Assembly (NCBI RefSeq): GCF_017834145.1
Contig: NZ_JAFIDA010000001.1
Location: 2,790,001 to 2,854,000, forward strand
Reading direction: 5' to 3'
DNA: 64,000 nt
From: Leucobacter exalbidus
Lineage (GTDB): Bacteria; Actinomycetota; Actinomycetes; Actinomycetales; Microbacteriaceae
The notes beneath the pieces are model-generated. The model was not told the DNA's origin, made no database searches, and worked only from the letters and a program-made list of their open reading frames with translations. Shown here piece by piece: positions 25,186-34,111 of the stretch (its first letter is position 1; each line of letters opens with the position of its first letter). The translations under genes and the position numbers were made by a program.

Positions 25186-26106
25186 ATGGAGATTTCACAG
25201 GTGCGCGCCTTCCTGGCTGTCGCGGAAGAATTGCACTTTGGGCGTGCAGCTGACGACCTTCGGATCGCACAGCCACAACTCAGCCGAACCATCCGACAGC
25301 TCGAGGTTCAGTTGGGGGGCAGACTCTTTGAACGCAGCACTCGTCGTGTGAGCCTGACTGCGCTAGGTCAAACGGTGCGCGGCCCCATGAAAGCTGTAAT
25401 GCAAGCTGTGGACTCAGCGGAAGCAGCCGCTCGAGCCGCAGTGGAAGGGAAGATTGGGCGTGTGCGAATCGGGTTCGGTGGCATATCGTCGCACGAAGTC
25501 ATGGGGCAGGTCGCAAGACTCGTGCGTTCGGAACAGCCAGGTATTCAGCTCGAGATCGATGGAAACCAGTTTGGAGTACGTGCGCTAGAGAGCGTGGCTA
25601 ATGGTGATCTGGACCTTGCGATCGTGCGTTTCGATCGGGAGGTGCCGGGCATTTCTATGCGCGTCATGGGGCGTGAGCGGTTTGTGCTGGCGGTGCCTGA
25701 GGGAAGCCCGCTGGCGCTTGTGGAACGCATTACCTTCGCGGATCTTGCGGGGGAGTGGTTCGTTACTCTTCCTAGTTCGCAGGGATCGGCACTGGCAAAC
25801 GCGCTTCTCATGCATGCTCACCGAGCTGGCTTCGTGCCGAAGATTGCGCAAATTGCACCAGATTCACGGGTGGCAATGGTGCTCGTGGCTGCTGGCGTGG
25901 GGGTGAGTCTCACCGTGGAGTCGGTGAGCGAGCGAGTGCGAACACCAGGGGTGGTGTTCCGGGAGCTTGACCAGGGGCTGCCAACGCTTGAGGTTAGGTT
26001 GGCCTGGCGGGAGAATGCTTCGAATCCTGCGGCAGAGGCGGTGCTCGAAATGGTCGAGCGTGTAATGCCTGACTTCAATGCCGTTGCGGCAGGAGGCCTT
26101 CGATGA
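25186..26106 (+). CDS. LysR-type transcriptional regulator
   Basis: The 306-residue protein has a typical N-terminal winged helix: MEISQVRAFLAVAEELHFGRAA, then AQPQLSRTIRQLE as the recognition helix, followed by LFERSTRRVSLTALG. A periplasmic-binding-like effector domain fills residues about 90-295. It is divergent from the CoA-transferase genes, so it probably senses a pathway intermediate and activates them and, by the shared motif, the meh and citE units. ATG at 25186 follows an AT-rich leader with TTGATAT and no strong ribosome site, so the start is less sure than the family. Confidence 0.94.
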   Translation: MEISQVRAFLAVAEELHFGRAADDLRIAQPQLSRTIRQLEVQLGGRLFERSTRRVSLTALGQTVRGPMKAVMQAVDSAEAAARAAVEGKIGRVRIGFGGISSHEVMGQVARLVRSEQPGIQLEIDGNQFGVRALESVANGDLDLAIVRFDREVPGISMRVMGRERFVLAVPEGSPLALVERITFADLAGEWFVTLPSSQGSALANALLMHAHRAGFVPKIAQIAPDSRVAMVLVAAGVGVSLTVESVSERVRTPGVVFRELDQGLPTLEVRLAWRENASNPAAEAVLEMVERVMPDFNAVAAGGLR

Positions 26107-26139
26107 AGGGTTGAAGGCCCCCAGCCGCGAAAGGGGTAC

Positions 26140-27288
26140 TTACATCCCCGCAGATTTCAATAGCTGTCGCGCCAAAACGAGCTTTTGCACTTCGCTCGTT
26201 CCCTCATAGATGCGAAACAAGCGGGCAGCGCGATAGAACCGCTCAACGGGCACGGAGCGCATATATCCGAGTCCTCCATGAATCTGCACGCCTCTGTCGG
26301 CGACACGTCCGAGCATCTCGCTTGCAAAAAGCTTGGAGGCCGATGGGCCTAACTTTCGGTCGGTCCCGTCCTGGTAATCTCGTGCTGCATCTAGTACTAG
26401 CGCTTTCGCGGCACGGAGCTCGGCGTACGACTCGCCAAGCATTCCCTGTATCAGTTGGAAGGTGCCGATGGGTTTACCGCCCTGCTTTGCCTCGGCGGCG
26501 TAAGACACTGACTCGTCAAGGATGCGCTGTGCTTGCCCAACGCAGATAGCTGAAATGTGTAAGCGCCCCTTAGCAAGGGAGGCCATGGCCGCGTGGAAAC
26601 CAACCTCTTCGGCGCCACCCACCAGTCGGTCTGTGCCGACGGTCACATCGTCAAAGAATATCTCGCTAGTCCATGCGCCTTCCTGGCCCATCTTCTTGTC
26701 ATGTGGTCCGATGGTGACACCTGGAGCGCTGGTGTCCACGAGAAAGGCCGAGATTCCCTTGGTGCCGGTTGCCGCGGGATCGGTACGCGCGAAGACTATG
26801 AGTACCTGGGCCAGCTGGGCGTTGGTGATAAAACGCTTGGCCCCATTAATTCGGTATGTGTCGCCCTCCCGAACTGCGGTCGTGCGCAGCCCACTTGGGT
26901 CAGAGCCGGCCTCTGCTTCTGTGAGCGCGAAGGACGCAATCACTTCACCAGAAGCGAGTCGCGGAAGCCAGGCCTGTTGTTGTTCGGGGGTGCCGTAATT
27001 GACGAGCACCTGCCCAGCAATGCCGTTATTGGTGCCAAACAGTGAACGGAAAGAAGGCGTGGTGTACCCAAGTTCCATCGCGAGGCGCACATCTTCGACT
27101 GCGTTTAGCCCAAGCCCACCATGCTCCTCGGGAAGTGCCCAGCCGAAAAGACCGAGATCTCTCGATGCGTCGATGAGCTCGTCGGGAATGCGATCTTCGT
27201 CCTCGATCTGCTCTTCGAGTGGGATAACTCGGGTCCGAACGAACTCACGCACCGTGGTGAGCACGTCCTGAAAATCTTCTGCATCCAT
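26140..27288 (-). CDS. acyl-CoA dehydrogenase
   Basis: The 382-residue protein is a complete flavin dehydrogenase: ALTEAEAGSDPSGL and FITNAQLAQVLIVFA for substrate and FAD binding, IHGGLGYMRSVPVERFYRAARL, and the catalytic Glu362 in IYEGTSEVQK. It desaturates an acyl-CoA and passes electrons to ETF, encoded 3 kb away. It ends the minus-strand operon ACAD-MaoC-ACAD. Its stop faces the end of lysR at a distance of 33 bases, with no clear hairpin. Substrate specificity is not readable; the methyl-branched types (isovaleryl, methylsuccinyl) would fit the proposed pathway. Confidence 0.94.
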   Translation of the reverse strand: MDAEDFQDVLTTVREFVRTRVIPLEEQIEDEDRIPDELIDASRDLGLFGWALPEEHGGLGLNAVEDVRLAMELGYTTPSFRSLFGTNNGIAGQVLVNYGTPEQQQAWLPRLASGEVIASFALTEAEAGSDPSGLRTTAVREGDTYRINGAKRFITNAQLAQVLIVFARTDPAATGTKGISAFLVDTSAPGVTIGPHDKKMGQEGAWTSEIFFDDVTVGTDRLVGGAEEVGFHAAMASLAKGRLHISAICVGQAQRILDESVSYAAEAKQGGKPIGTFQLIQGMLGESYAELRAAKALVLDAARDYQDGTDRKLGPSASKLFASEMLGRVADRGVQIHGGLGYMRSVPVERFYRAARLFRIYEGTSEVQKLVLARQLLKSAGM

Positions 27289-27316
27289 TGGGATGTCCTT
27301 TCTCAGATCTTTCGAA

Positions 27317-27796
27317 TTATGACTGTGGCGTCGACGCTGAGGTAAATAAAATCACTGTCTGCGCGACGCAGACTGGCTTGCCACCAGAGTCTGACTCGAC
27401 CACATGGCCGAAGGTGATCCGGCTGCCTGTTGGCGTAGCTTCGACAGACACTACGGTCACTGTGTCACGAATGCTTGAACCAGCCAGCAGCGGTTGTGGA
27501 AACCGAACTTTCTCCAGGCCGTAATTCACTCTGGCGCTGAACCCGATAGCTTCGAACGTTTGGTTTGCGAGCGCTGGGATAAGCGAGAGCAACAAAAATC
27601 CATGTGCGATGGTGCCCCCAAATGGGCCCGTTGAGGCACGCTCAGGGTCGACATGAATCCACTGCTCATCACCTGTATTGGCGCCGAACCTGTCGATCAT
27701 GCGCTGGTCGACGAGAAGCCAATCGCTGGTGCCTACGGTTTTGCCGATGAGTGCGGTAAAGCCTGTAGTCCCGTCGATAATGCGTTGCTGTGTCAC
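27317..27796 (-). CDS. MaoC-like enoyl-CoA hydratase
   Basis: The 159-residue single hot-dog protein has the hydratase 2 signature around FGANTGDEQWIHVDP and GPFGGTIAHGFLLLS, giving the Asp/His pair used by R-specific enoyl-CoA hydratases. It would hydrate the enoyl-CoA formed by one of the two flanking dehydrogenases to a 3-hydroxyacyl-CoA. Its ATG at 27796 is three bases from the stop of the upstream dehydrogenase gene (27800), a tight operon link. It is closest in layout to the NodN/MaoC branch. Function as a hydratase is likely; stereochemistry is inferred from the family only. Confidence 0.9.
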   Translation of the reverse strand: MTQQRIIDGTTGFTALIGKTVGTSDWLLVDQRMIDRFGANTGDEQWIHVDPERASTGPFGGTIAHGFLLLSLIPALANQTFEAIGFSARVNYGLEKVRFPQPLLAGSSIRDTVTVVSVEATPTGSRITFGHVVESDSGGKPVCVAQTVILFTSASTPQS

Positions 27797-27799
27797 TAC

Positions 27800-28951
27800 T
27801 TACAACCCACCCCGGGAAACGAGCTGAGCCGCGATGACATTGCGCTGAACCTCGTTTGTGCCTTCGCCGACGATCATGAGCGGTGCGTCACGGAAGTAAC
27901 GTTCAACGTCATACTCGGTGGAGTAGCCGTAGCCACCGTGAATTCGCACCGCATTGAGCGCAATTTCCATGGCGGTCTCCGAAGCGAAGAGCTTCGCCAT
28001 ACCGGCTTCCATGTCGCAGCGTTCGCCGCTGTCGTACTTTTCGGCCGCGAAGCGTGTGAGCTGGCGAGCAGCTGTAAGTTTCGTAGCCATATCTGCAAGG
28101 TAGTTGCCGATGGACTGGTGTTTCCAAATGGGCTTGCCGAAGCTCTCGCGTTCCTGCGCGTACTTGAGCGCATCTTCGAGGGCGGCGGCTCCGACGCCGA
28201 GGGCGCGTGATGCCACCTGGATACGGCCGGTTTCCAAACCTCGCATCATCTGGCCGAACCCTTCGCCAGATACGCCACCCAGAACAGCTGACTTATCGAT
28301 GCGGTAATCTGTGAAGTTTAGCTCGCAGCTCTCGACACCCTTGTAACCGAGTTTGGGTAGATCGCGCGAGACCTCGAGTCCGGGGCCGTGCTCAACGAGC
28401 ACAATTGAGATGCCCTTATGGCGGGGACTTGCGGTGGGGTCGGTCTTGCAGAGCAACGCGATGAGATCCGACCTGCGGGCGTTTGATATCCAAGTCTTCG
28501 AGCCATTGATGACGAGACTGTCATCCTCTTCGCGGGCAACTGTGCCCATGGCCTGCAAGTCTGATCCGCCGCCAGGTTCGGTCAGCGCCATAGTGGCGCG
28601 CACCTCGCCAGTGGCCATGCGCGGTAGGTAGCGTTGCTTCTGTTCCTCTGTGCCAAAGAGTGTGAGGAGTTTCGCGACGACGGTATGTCCACCCATGGCG
28701 CCTGCAAGAGACATCCAACCTCGTGAGAGTTCTTCGGTGACGCTTACGTAGCAGGGCGTGGACACCGGCATCCCACCATATTCCTCGGGCACTGCGAGAC
28801 CGTAGATACCGATCTCCTTCATTTGCTCGATCCACTTTTCGGGATACTCGTTCGCGTGTTCTACCTCGCGCACGGTCGGCTTGACATCGCGGTCGACGAA
28901 AGCTCGAACGGTTTCGACGAGGAAGTCTTCTTCTTCAGTGAGGTGCGACAT
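27800..28951 (-). CDS. acyl-CoA dehydrogenase
   Basis: The 383-residue protein is complete: LTEPGGGSDLQAM, WISNARRSDLIALLCK, IWKHQSIGNYLADMATKL, IHGGYGYSTEYDVERYFRDA and the catalytic Glu363 in VGEGTNEVQRN. It is the first gene of the operon with a MaoC hydratase and another dehydrogenase, and its start is 335 bases from the divergent thiolase gene. Like the others it needs ETF. Sequence pattern YSTEYDVERYFRD is common in short/branched-chain and glutaryl-like dehydrogenases, but no substrate is assigned. ATG 28951 follows GAAGAGATTTTTC, a weak ribosome site. Confidence 0.94.
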   Translation of the reverse strand: MSHLTEEEDFLVETVRAFVDRDVKPTVREVEHANEYPEKWIEQMKEIGIYGLAVPEEYGGMPVSTPCYVSVTEELSRGWMSLAGAMGGHTVVAKLLTLFGTEEQKQRYLPRMATGEVRATMALTEPGGGSDLQAMGTVAREEDDSLVINGSKTWISNARRSDLIALLCKTDPTASPRHKGISIVLVEHGPGLEVSRDLPKLGYKGVESCELNFTDYRIDKSAVLGGVSGEGFGQMMRGLETGRIQVASRALGVGAAALEDALKYAQERESFGKPIWKHQSIGNYLADMATKLTAARQLTRFAAEKYDSGERCDMEAGMAKLFASETAMEIALNAVRIHGGYGYSTEYDVERYFRDAPLMIVGEGTNEVQRNVIAAQLVSRGGL

Positions 28952-29286
28952 GAAAAATCTCTTCTCGGTACGTCTGTGTACAGGGGCCAGGGTGGACGAT
29001 GCCGATAAAAGTGCGGCACCGATCCCGTGACGGCTACTCTAGACCATAAACCTGCGCATAGTTTTTCTGGGTGAGTATTTTTGGGATCTGATTCAGGGCG
29101 CCTCGTGGCTGGTGGTCGAGGGGGTGAGTGTGCTGGCAGCTTCTGTATTGGTGCCACTGCGGGTTTTGGTTGTGACTCGAGCCGCGGTTCAAAGGGGGAA
29201 AATGTGCAAGTTTTTAAAGATGATAATTATGCGCAGAATTAAGTTATAGTGAGTTTTATTATCCTGAAGCGGAACCGGAGAAAACC
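28952..29286. other. 335-base divergent intergenic region
   Basis: No gene is supported here. The right end is AT-rich and carries a promoter-like TTATAGT about 40 bases before the thiolase start, and CCGGAG near the start codon. The GTCAAATRCCTAATT motif of the other divergent promoters was not found. The middle is GC-richer and without clear repeats. Confidence 0.6.
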
Positions 29287-30471
29287 GTGGCTCGAGACAA
29301 AGTTGTCATTCTGAGTGGTGCACGCACCCCCGTAGGCTCCTTCGGTGGGTCATTGAAAGATGTTGACGCATATGCACTCGGTGCTGCTGCGGCTGTCGAA
29401 GCGCTGCGTCGCGCGGGAGTCGCCGGCAGCGAAGTAGGTGAAGTCATCATGGGATGTATTTCTCAGGTGGGGCCAGATGCCTATAACGCGAGGCGGGTAG
29501 CGTTGGGTGCGGGGCTACCGCCGTCCGTACCTGCCGTGAACGTTAACCGATTGTGCGGATCTGGACTTCAGGCAGTGTGGTCAGGCGCTCAGGAACTTCT
29601 GTGGGGTGGAGTCGACGTAGTTGTCGCGGGTGGAAACGAGTCAATGTCACGCACTCCGTTCCTCGATTTTCATTCACGAGGAAACTTACGCCTTGGCAAC
29701 AGAGTCACACTGGACGGCACACTTGCGATCCTCACCGATCCTTTCAGCGAGCAGCACATGGGTGTCACCGCGGAGAACGTTGCAGACAAGTTCAACGTCA
29801 GCCGAGCTGAACAGGACGACTTTGCCGTTGAATCGCAGAGGAGAGCTGCAGAGGCTGCCGCGCAAGCCGCGTTCGCCGAAGAAATTGTTTCGGTATTTTC
29901 TGGTGGACGTATGTCGACCGAAGTTTCTACAGATGAACACCCCAAGCCCGAGACCACAATAGAGACGCTCGCAACGCTGCGACCAGTGTTTCGCGCTGAG
30001 GGCACGGTGACGGCCGGAAACGCCTCAGGTATTAATGATGGTGGAGCTGCCACTGTACTGATGCGTGAATCTGATGCACGTGATCGGGGGTTGTCGGGGC
30101 TCGTTACCTTAGAAGCGGTCGCGACAGCTGCGATGGAGCCGGAGCTGATGGGGTATGCCCCGGTTATCGCGCTCGATCGGTTGTGGCAACAGACTGGGCT
30201 GACTCCGGCAGATGTCGACGTATTCGAACTTAATGAGGCATTTGCGTCCCAAGCCATCGCGGTGATCCGCGATGCCGGGCTCGATACCGAAAAAGTAAAC
30301 CCATACGGCGGGGCGATTGCGTTAGGGCACCCAGTAGGTGCGACCGGTGCCATCTTGACGGTTCGTGCGGCGCTCCATCTGAAACGTCATGACTTGGAGT
30401 ACGCGGTCGTCACGATGTGTATTGGCGGCGGTCAGGCGTTAGCTGCGCTCCTGCGCCGTTGGGAATACTAA
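29287..30471 (+). CDS. acetyl-CoA acyltransferase (thiolase)
   Basis: The 394-residue protein has the nucleophile Cys90 in NRLCGSGLQAV, NEAFASQ, GHPVGATG and CIGGGQALA, all catalytic motifs of a degradative thiolase. The N terminus (VVILSGARTPVGSFGGSL) resembles acetoacetyl-CoA thiolases of the biosynthetic/degradative AtoB branch more than the first thiolase of the region does. GTG at 29287 follows CCGGAGAAAACC. It leads a plus-strand unit followed after 67 bases by etfBA and the cytochrome b gene. It is therefore likely the last carbon-cleaving step of a beta-oxidation round. Confidence 0.94.
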   Translation: MARDKVVILSGARTPVGSFGGSLKDVDAYALGAAAAVEALRRAGVAGSEVGEVIMGCISQVGPDAYNARRVALGAGLPPSVPAVNVNRLCGSGLQAVWSGAQELLWGGVDVVVAGGNESMSRTPFLDFHSRGNLRLGNRVTLDGTLAILTDPFSEQHMGVTAENVADKFNVSRAEQDDFAVESQRRAAEAAAQAAFAEEIVSVFSGGRMSTEVSTDEHPKPETTIETLATLRPVFRAEGTVTAGNASGINDGGAATVLMRESDARDRGLSGLVTLEAVATAAMEPELMGYAPVIALDRLWQQTGLTPADVDVFELNEAFASQAIAVIRDAGLDTEKVNPYGGAIALGHPVGATGAILTVRAALHLKRHDLEYAVVTMCIGGGQALAALLRRWEY

Positions 30472-30538
30472 CAGCGCTCCGTCGCGATGAACGATCAACA
30501 TTTTTTAAAAACTAGTAAGTAAAAAAGGAGCGAGCTCA

Positions 30539-31315
30539 ATGAAAATTATTGTGCTGGTGAAGGAAGTTCCTGACACCTATGGTGACAGGAAATTGAACTT
30601 GGAGACGGGGCTTGCCGACCGTGCGGCGAGTGAATCGGTGCTTGACGAGATATCGGAGAGGAGTCTCGAAGTAGCCTTGTCTTATGCGGACTCGCAGGCG
30701 GGTACCGAAGTAGTCCTTCTATCAGTAGCCCCGGAGGGATCTACCGCGACGGTGCGCAAAGGTCTTGCCATGGGTGCAGACTCAGCGATTCATATTGCAG
30801 ATGTAGGGCTCGTCGGAGCCGATATCACGCTGACCGCTCAAGTTCTCGCCGCAGCGATTAGCAGAGTTGGGTTCGACCTGGTCATTGCAGGTAACCTTTC
30901 CACCGATGGGTCGGGGGGGATGGTTCCTGCCGCACTTGCTGAGCTCTTGGACGTCGCGCATATGACCGGGCTGAACGAGATCACGATTACGTTAGATGCC
31001 GTCTCAGGTGCGCGTGAGATTGAAGGCGGTGCTCAGCAAGTTTCGGCGGCACTACCGGCAGTCGTGTCAATTACGGAAGCGCTACCTGATGCGAGATTCC
31101 CTAATTTCAAGGGAATCATGGCCGCTAAGAAGAAGCCGCTCGAAGTGCTGAGTGCTGCTGACCTGAACGTCGACATTGACGACTCGCAGATCGCCCGCAC
31201 AATCATGTTGAGCGTTGCGCAGAAACCACCGCGAGCCGCTGGCGTGCGGATCGTGGATGAGGGAGACGCCGCTGAAAAGCTTGCGGATTTCCTCGTCGAG
31301 AACCGTTTGGTATAA
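30539..31315 (+). CDS. etfB: electron transfer flavoprotein beta subunit
   Basis: The 258-residue protein begins MKIIVLVKEVPDTYGDRKLN and contains GAAGADSAIHI-like nucleotide-binding sequence around 80 and the long recognition stretch SITEALPDARFPNFKGIMAAKKKPLE, which docks on acyl-CoA dehydrogenases. With EtfA it collects electrons from the four dehydrogenases of the region. The ribosome site AAAAAAGGAGCGAG precedes the ATG. It is eleven bases upstream of etfA. The DNA codon use is like the neighbouring catabolic genes rather than the core part of the window, so it may be a dedicated copy in addition to a housekeeping ETF. Confidence 0.96.
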   Translation: MKIIVLVKEVPDTYGDRKLNLETGLADRAASESVLDEISERSLEVALSYADSQAGTEVVLLSVAPEGSTATVRKGLAMGADSAIHIADVGLVGADITLTAQVLAAAISRVGFDLVIAGNLSTDGSGGMVPAALAELLDVAHMTGLNEITITLDAVSGAREIEGGAQQVSAALPAVVSITEALPDARFPNFKGIMAAKKKPLEVLSAADLNVDIDDSQIARTIMLSVAQKPPRAAGVRIVDEGDAAEKLADFLVENRLV

Positions 31316-31326
31316 GGAGACCGCAC

Positions 31327-32304
31327 ATGACGAATTACCCTGCTAACGCGATTCTTGTTCTGGTTGAAACGACTCCAGCGGGTGAACTAGCCAAACCGAC
31401 TGCTGAGCTGATTGGTGCGGCTTCTACGGTAGGAGTACCTGTCGCACTGCTGTTGAGCCCTACCGGGGTGGATTTGTCTGCTCAGGTTGCCGGACTTGGA
31501 GCAACCTCAGTGCTTATTGCAGAAGAAGCTGTACTTGGGGGACTGAGTCGCAACGCCGTCGATGCGCTCGCCGCTGCGGTTTCCGTGGTGCAGCCAGACG
31601 CGGTGCTGGCTTCGCACTCCGTGAGCAGTCGCGACATTGTGGCACGGTTTGCGGTGCGTAGCGGTTCCGCGGTATCCGTAGACGCCGTAGGTCTTTCACG
31701 CGATGATCTTGGCGTGGTGGCCGAACATTCGGTGTACGGCGGCGCTTATAATGCGACCTCCTCGGCGACATTTGGTGCTCCTATTATTACGCTGCGCCAG
31801 GGATCAGTTGATGCGCGCGCAGTACAAGCTCCGCTGGTCGCCGCGCCGCTTCAATTTGTGGCCGGAGACAAACCTGCCGCGCGGGTGGACTCATTCGAAG
31901 CCGAGACCACACAGTCCTCTCGACCTGAACTTCGCGGTGCCGCAAAAGTTGTTTCTGGCGGACGCGGGCTTGGTTCAAAGGAGCAGTTCGTGCTTGTCGA
32001 ACAGCTTGCAGATGCGCTCGGCGCCGCAGTTGGGGCGTCACGTGCCGCAGTCGACGCGGGTTATGTTCCACAATCGCATCAGGTCGGTCAGACCGGGGTT
32101 TCGGTATCGCCGCAGCTCTATGTCGCGCTCGGAATCTCGGGTGCAATTCAGCACCGGGCGGGTATGCAAACTGCAAAAACAATTGTGGCGATCAACAAGG
32201 ACGCCGACTGCCCAATCTTCGAAGTAGCTGACTTCGGGGTGGTCGGTGATCTATTCCAGATCGTTCCGAAGCTCATCTCCCTCCTTGAAGAGAAGAAGAA
32301 GTAG
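31327..32304 (+). CDS. etfA: electron transfer flavoprotein alpha subunit
   Basis: The 325-residue protein has the FAD-binding C-terminal domain with VSGGRGLGSKEQF, the segments VGASRAAVDAGYVP, QVGQTG, LYVALGISGAIQH and INKDADCPIFEVADFGVVGD typical of EtfA. FAD here is reduced by acyl-CoA dehydrogenases via EtfB contacts. AAGGAGACCGCAC precedes the ATG. It ends two bases before the start codon of a membrane cytochrome b gene, so the three genes are surely co-transcribed and the cytochrome is a candidate electron acceptor. No ETF:quinone oxidoreductase (FixC-type) gene is in the window. Confidence 0.96.
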   Translation: MTNYPANAILVLVETTPAGELAKPTAELIGAASTVGVPVALLLSPTGVDLSAQVAGLGATSVLIAEEAVLGGLSRNAVDALAAAVSVVQPDAVLASHSVSSRDIVARFAVRSGSAVSVDAVGLSRDDLGVVAEHSVYGGAYNATSSATFGAPIITLRQGSVDARAVQAPLVAAPLQFVAGDKPAARVDSFEAETTQSSRPELRGAAKVVSGGRGLGSKEQFVLVEQLADALGAAVGASRAAVDAGYVPQSHQVGQTGVSVSPQLYVALGISGAIQHRAGMQTAKTIVAINKDADCPIFEVADFGVVGDLFQIVPKLISLLEEKKK

Positions 32305-32306
32305 CC

Positions 32307-34013
32307 ATGGCGACTTATTCCGGACAGCTTAGACAAGGGCTACCTCGGTTGCCTGGCGGAGCACCGTGGCCTACAAACGGCGTTGCGCGTGGCATGGCCA
32401 CAGACGCGGTTCTGCGAGACGGGGCTGCGGCAGATGCCACCGCGAAGACAGCTGAGACGACGATCCCGGATTCAGTGTTGCTCCTACCACTTAATCCGTC
32501 CGCCTCAATCTTGCCAACGCCATTAACCGCGCTGCGACGCGGATTACCACGCGTGCCCGGTGGAGAACCATGGCCTCTCGAAGGTGCCATGGCAGCTGCG
32601 CCGGTCATAACTGCGTCGGTTGGAATCGCATCGGTGCTTAAACCTGCCAATCTCCAGAACGAGGCGACGGCGTATCGAGAAGAGCATCGTGTAACTGTGC
32701 GCAAAGCCGAAATTCCTGAAACGCAGGCTGCTGCCGTGAGTCCCAAAGCAGCGGAGTCGCTCAGTACACCTGAAACAGGTGAGGCCAGCCACGGTGCCAT
32801 ATTAAGGCGCGGTCTGCCTCGGGCGGCAGGTGGGGCACCATGGCCCGATGCAGGGTTCGCTCCAGGAAACCCTATGCCGCAAAGAGCGCCGGAAGTGATC
32901 GTCGAGGCAAACCCAGGTCCTCCTGCGTTAATTGTCGAAGCCAGCACCGCTCCTGAACCACCTATAGCAATGTCTCCTCTTTCTGACTTCGCACCTCGTG
33001 AAGTAGAGCCCGAAGCAGTGGATCCAGCTGTTCCCAGCGCAGCGCCTCAAGCTGAGGAATCGTCCCTGCAGAGGAGACAAACCACGGTAACCAGCCCCGT
33101 GACGCGGCCTCGCATGATCGGTTCGCGCTTGTTGTCACAGTGGATCAAACTCGGGATACTTGGTGTGGCGGCCGTCGTGTTCGCCGCGGCGATCATAGTC
33201 TTAGCCGCGCGAGGAGTCACGACCCTGCCGGGCGTACCCGAGTTCCTGAAACGCTACCCGGGGGAATACCATCTACCAGCCGTCACCGATCCTGGATTCC
33301 CGACTTGGGCCAGATGGACACACTTCCTGAACTTCTTCCTAATGATTCTGATTATCCGATCAGGCTGGCAAGTACGCACGCAGCAGAAGCCACCAGCATT
33401 CTGGACACCGAAAAGCGGTGGCAAGAAGATCAGTATCAACCTGTGGCTGCATACATCGCTTGACATCTTGTGGATGACGAATGGTGTGGTTTTTATAGTG
33501 CTTCTGTTTGCGTCTGGCCACTGGGCGCGGATCGTCCCGACAAGTTGGGAAGTGTTCCCCAACGCGGCATCAGCGATGCTCCAATACCTGACACTGGAAT
33601 GGCCTGTGGAGAACGGCTGGGTGAACTACAACAGCTTGCAACAGATCATGTACTTCTTGGTCGTCTTTGTCGCGGCACCATTAGCTGTAATTAGTGGGGT
33701 ACGAATGAGTGAATGGTGGCCTGGAAAAGCTGAGAAGCTCAACAAGTTATACCCAGCTCCGCTTGCTCGCGCAATCCATTTCCCCACGATGCTGTTCTTT
33801 GTGCTGTTCATCGTGATTCATGTGTTCCTGGTGCTCTCGACGGGAGCCCTGCGTAACCTGAACCACATGTTCGCTGGTACTGACGTCGTCAACTGGGTAG
33901 GATTCTGGCTATTTGCAGGCGGGCTTTTGGCGACGGTAGCTGTGGTGCTCACAGCGCGTCCACTTGTGATCGCCCCTATTGCGAGCCTGTTTGGGAAAGT
34001 CAGTAACCGATAA
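32307..34013 (+). CDS. cytochrome b561/b6-like membrane protein with long repeat-bearing N-terminal region
   Basis: The 568-residue protein starts two bases after etfA. Residues 1-270 are soluble, Ala/Pro-rich and contain three copies of LRxGLPRxxGGxPWP (8-22, 76-90, 166-180). Then come membrane helices at about 279-302, 335-352, 388-404, 447-465, 491-512 and 528-550. Histidines 339, 382, 491 and 505 lie in or beside helices, a pattern like di-haem b561/hydrogenase b-type cytochromes. It may accept electrons from ETF and reduce menaquinone, the soluble part serving for docking; this is inferred from linkage only. I do not know a described function for the repeat. Confidence 0.82.
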   Translation: MATYSGQLRQGLPRLPGGAPWPTNGVARGMATDAVLRDGAAADATAKTAETTIPDSVLLLPLNPSASILPTPLTALRRGLPRVPGGEPWPLEGAMAAAPVITASVGIASVLKPANLQNEATAYREEHRVTVRKAEIPETQAAAVSPKAAESLSTPETGEASHGAILRRGLPRAAGGAPWPDAGFAPGNPMPQRAPEVIVEANPGPPALIVEASTAPEPPIAMSPLSDFAPREVEPEAVDPAVPSAAPQAEESSLQRRQTTVTSPVTRPRMIGSRLLSQWIKLGILGVAAVVFAAAIIVLAARGVTTLPGVPEFLKRYPGEYHLPAVTDPGFPTWARWTHFLNFFLMILIIRSGWQVRTQQKPPAFWTPKSGGKKISINLWLHTSLDILWMTNGVVFIVLLFASGHWARIVPTSWEVFPNAASAMLQYLTLEWPVENGWVNYNSLQQIMYFLVVFVAAPLAVISGVRMSEWWPGKAEKLNKLYPAPLARAIHFPTMLFFVLFIVIHVFLVLSTGALRNLNHMFAGTDVVNWVGFWLFAGGLLATVAVVLTARPLVIAPIASLFGKVSNR

Positions 34014-34038
34014 GCTGATCGTGCCGGTGCGAGCCCGT

Positions 34039-34084
34039 ACGTAAAGAGGAGGATGTGCCCGCGGGCACATCCTCCTCTTTACGT
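34039..34084. terminator. perfect 46-base palindrome (23-bp stem), bidirectional terminator
   Basis: 34039-34061 and 34062-34084 are exact complements with no spacer. It separates the convergent cytochrome b and coaA genes and also marks the visible change from accessory to core DNA. Confidence 0.9.
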
Positions 34085-34111
34085 TGGTGGGGCAGTTACG
34101 TGGCGTACGGG

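Noticed and set aside
26107..26139. Terminator between lysR and the dehydrogenase gene
   Set aside because: Only weak, broken complementarity was seen; not enough to call.
34014..34111. Attachment site of a genomic island at the accessory/core boundary
   Set aside because: The palindrome behaves as a terminator, and there is no tRNA, integrase or matching direct repeat in the window.
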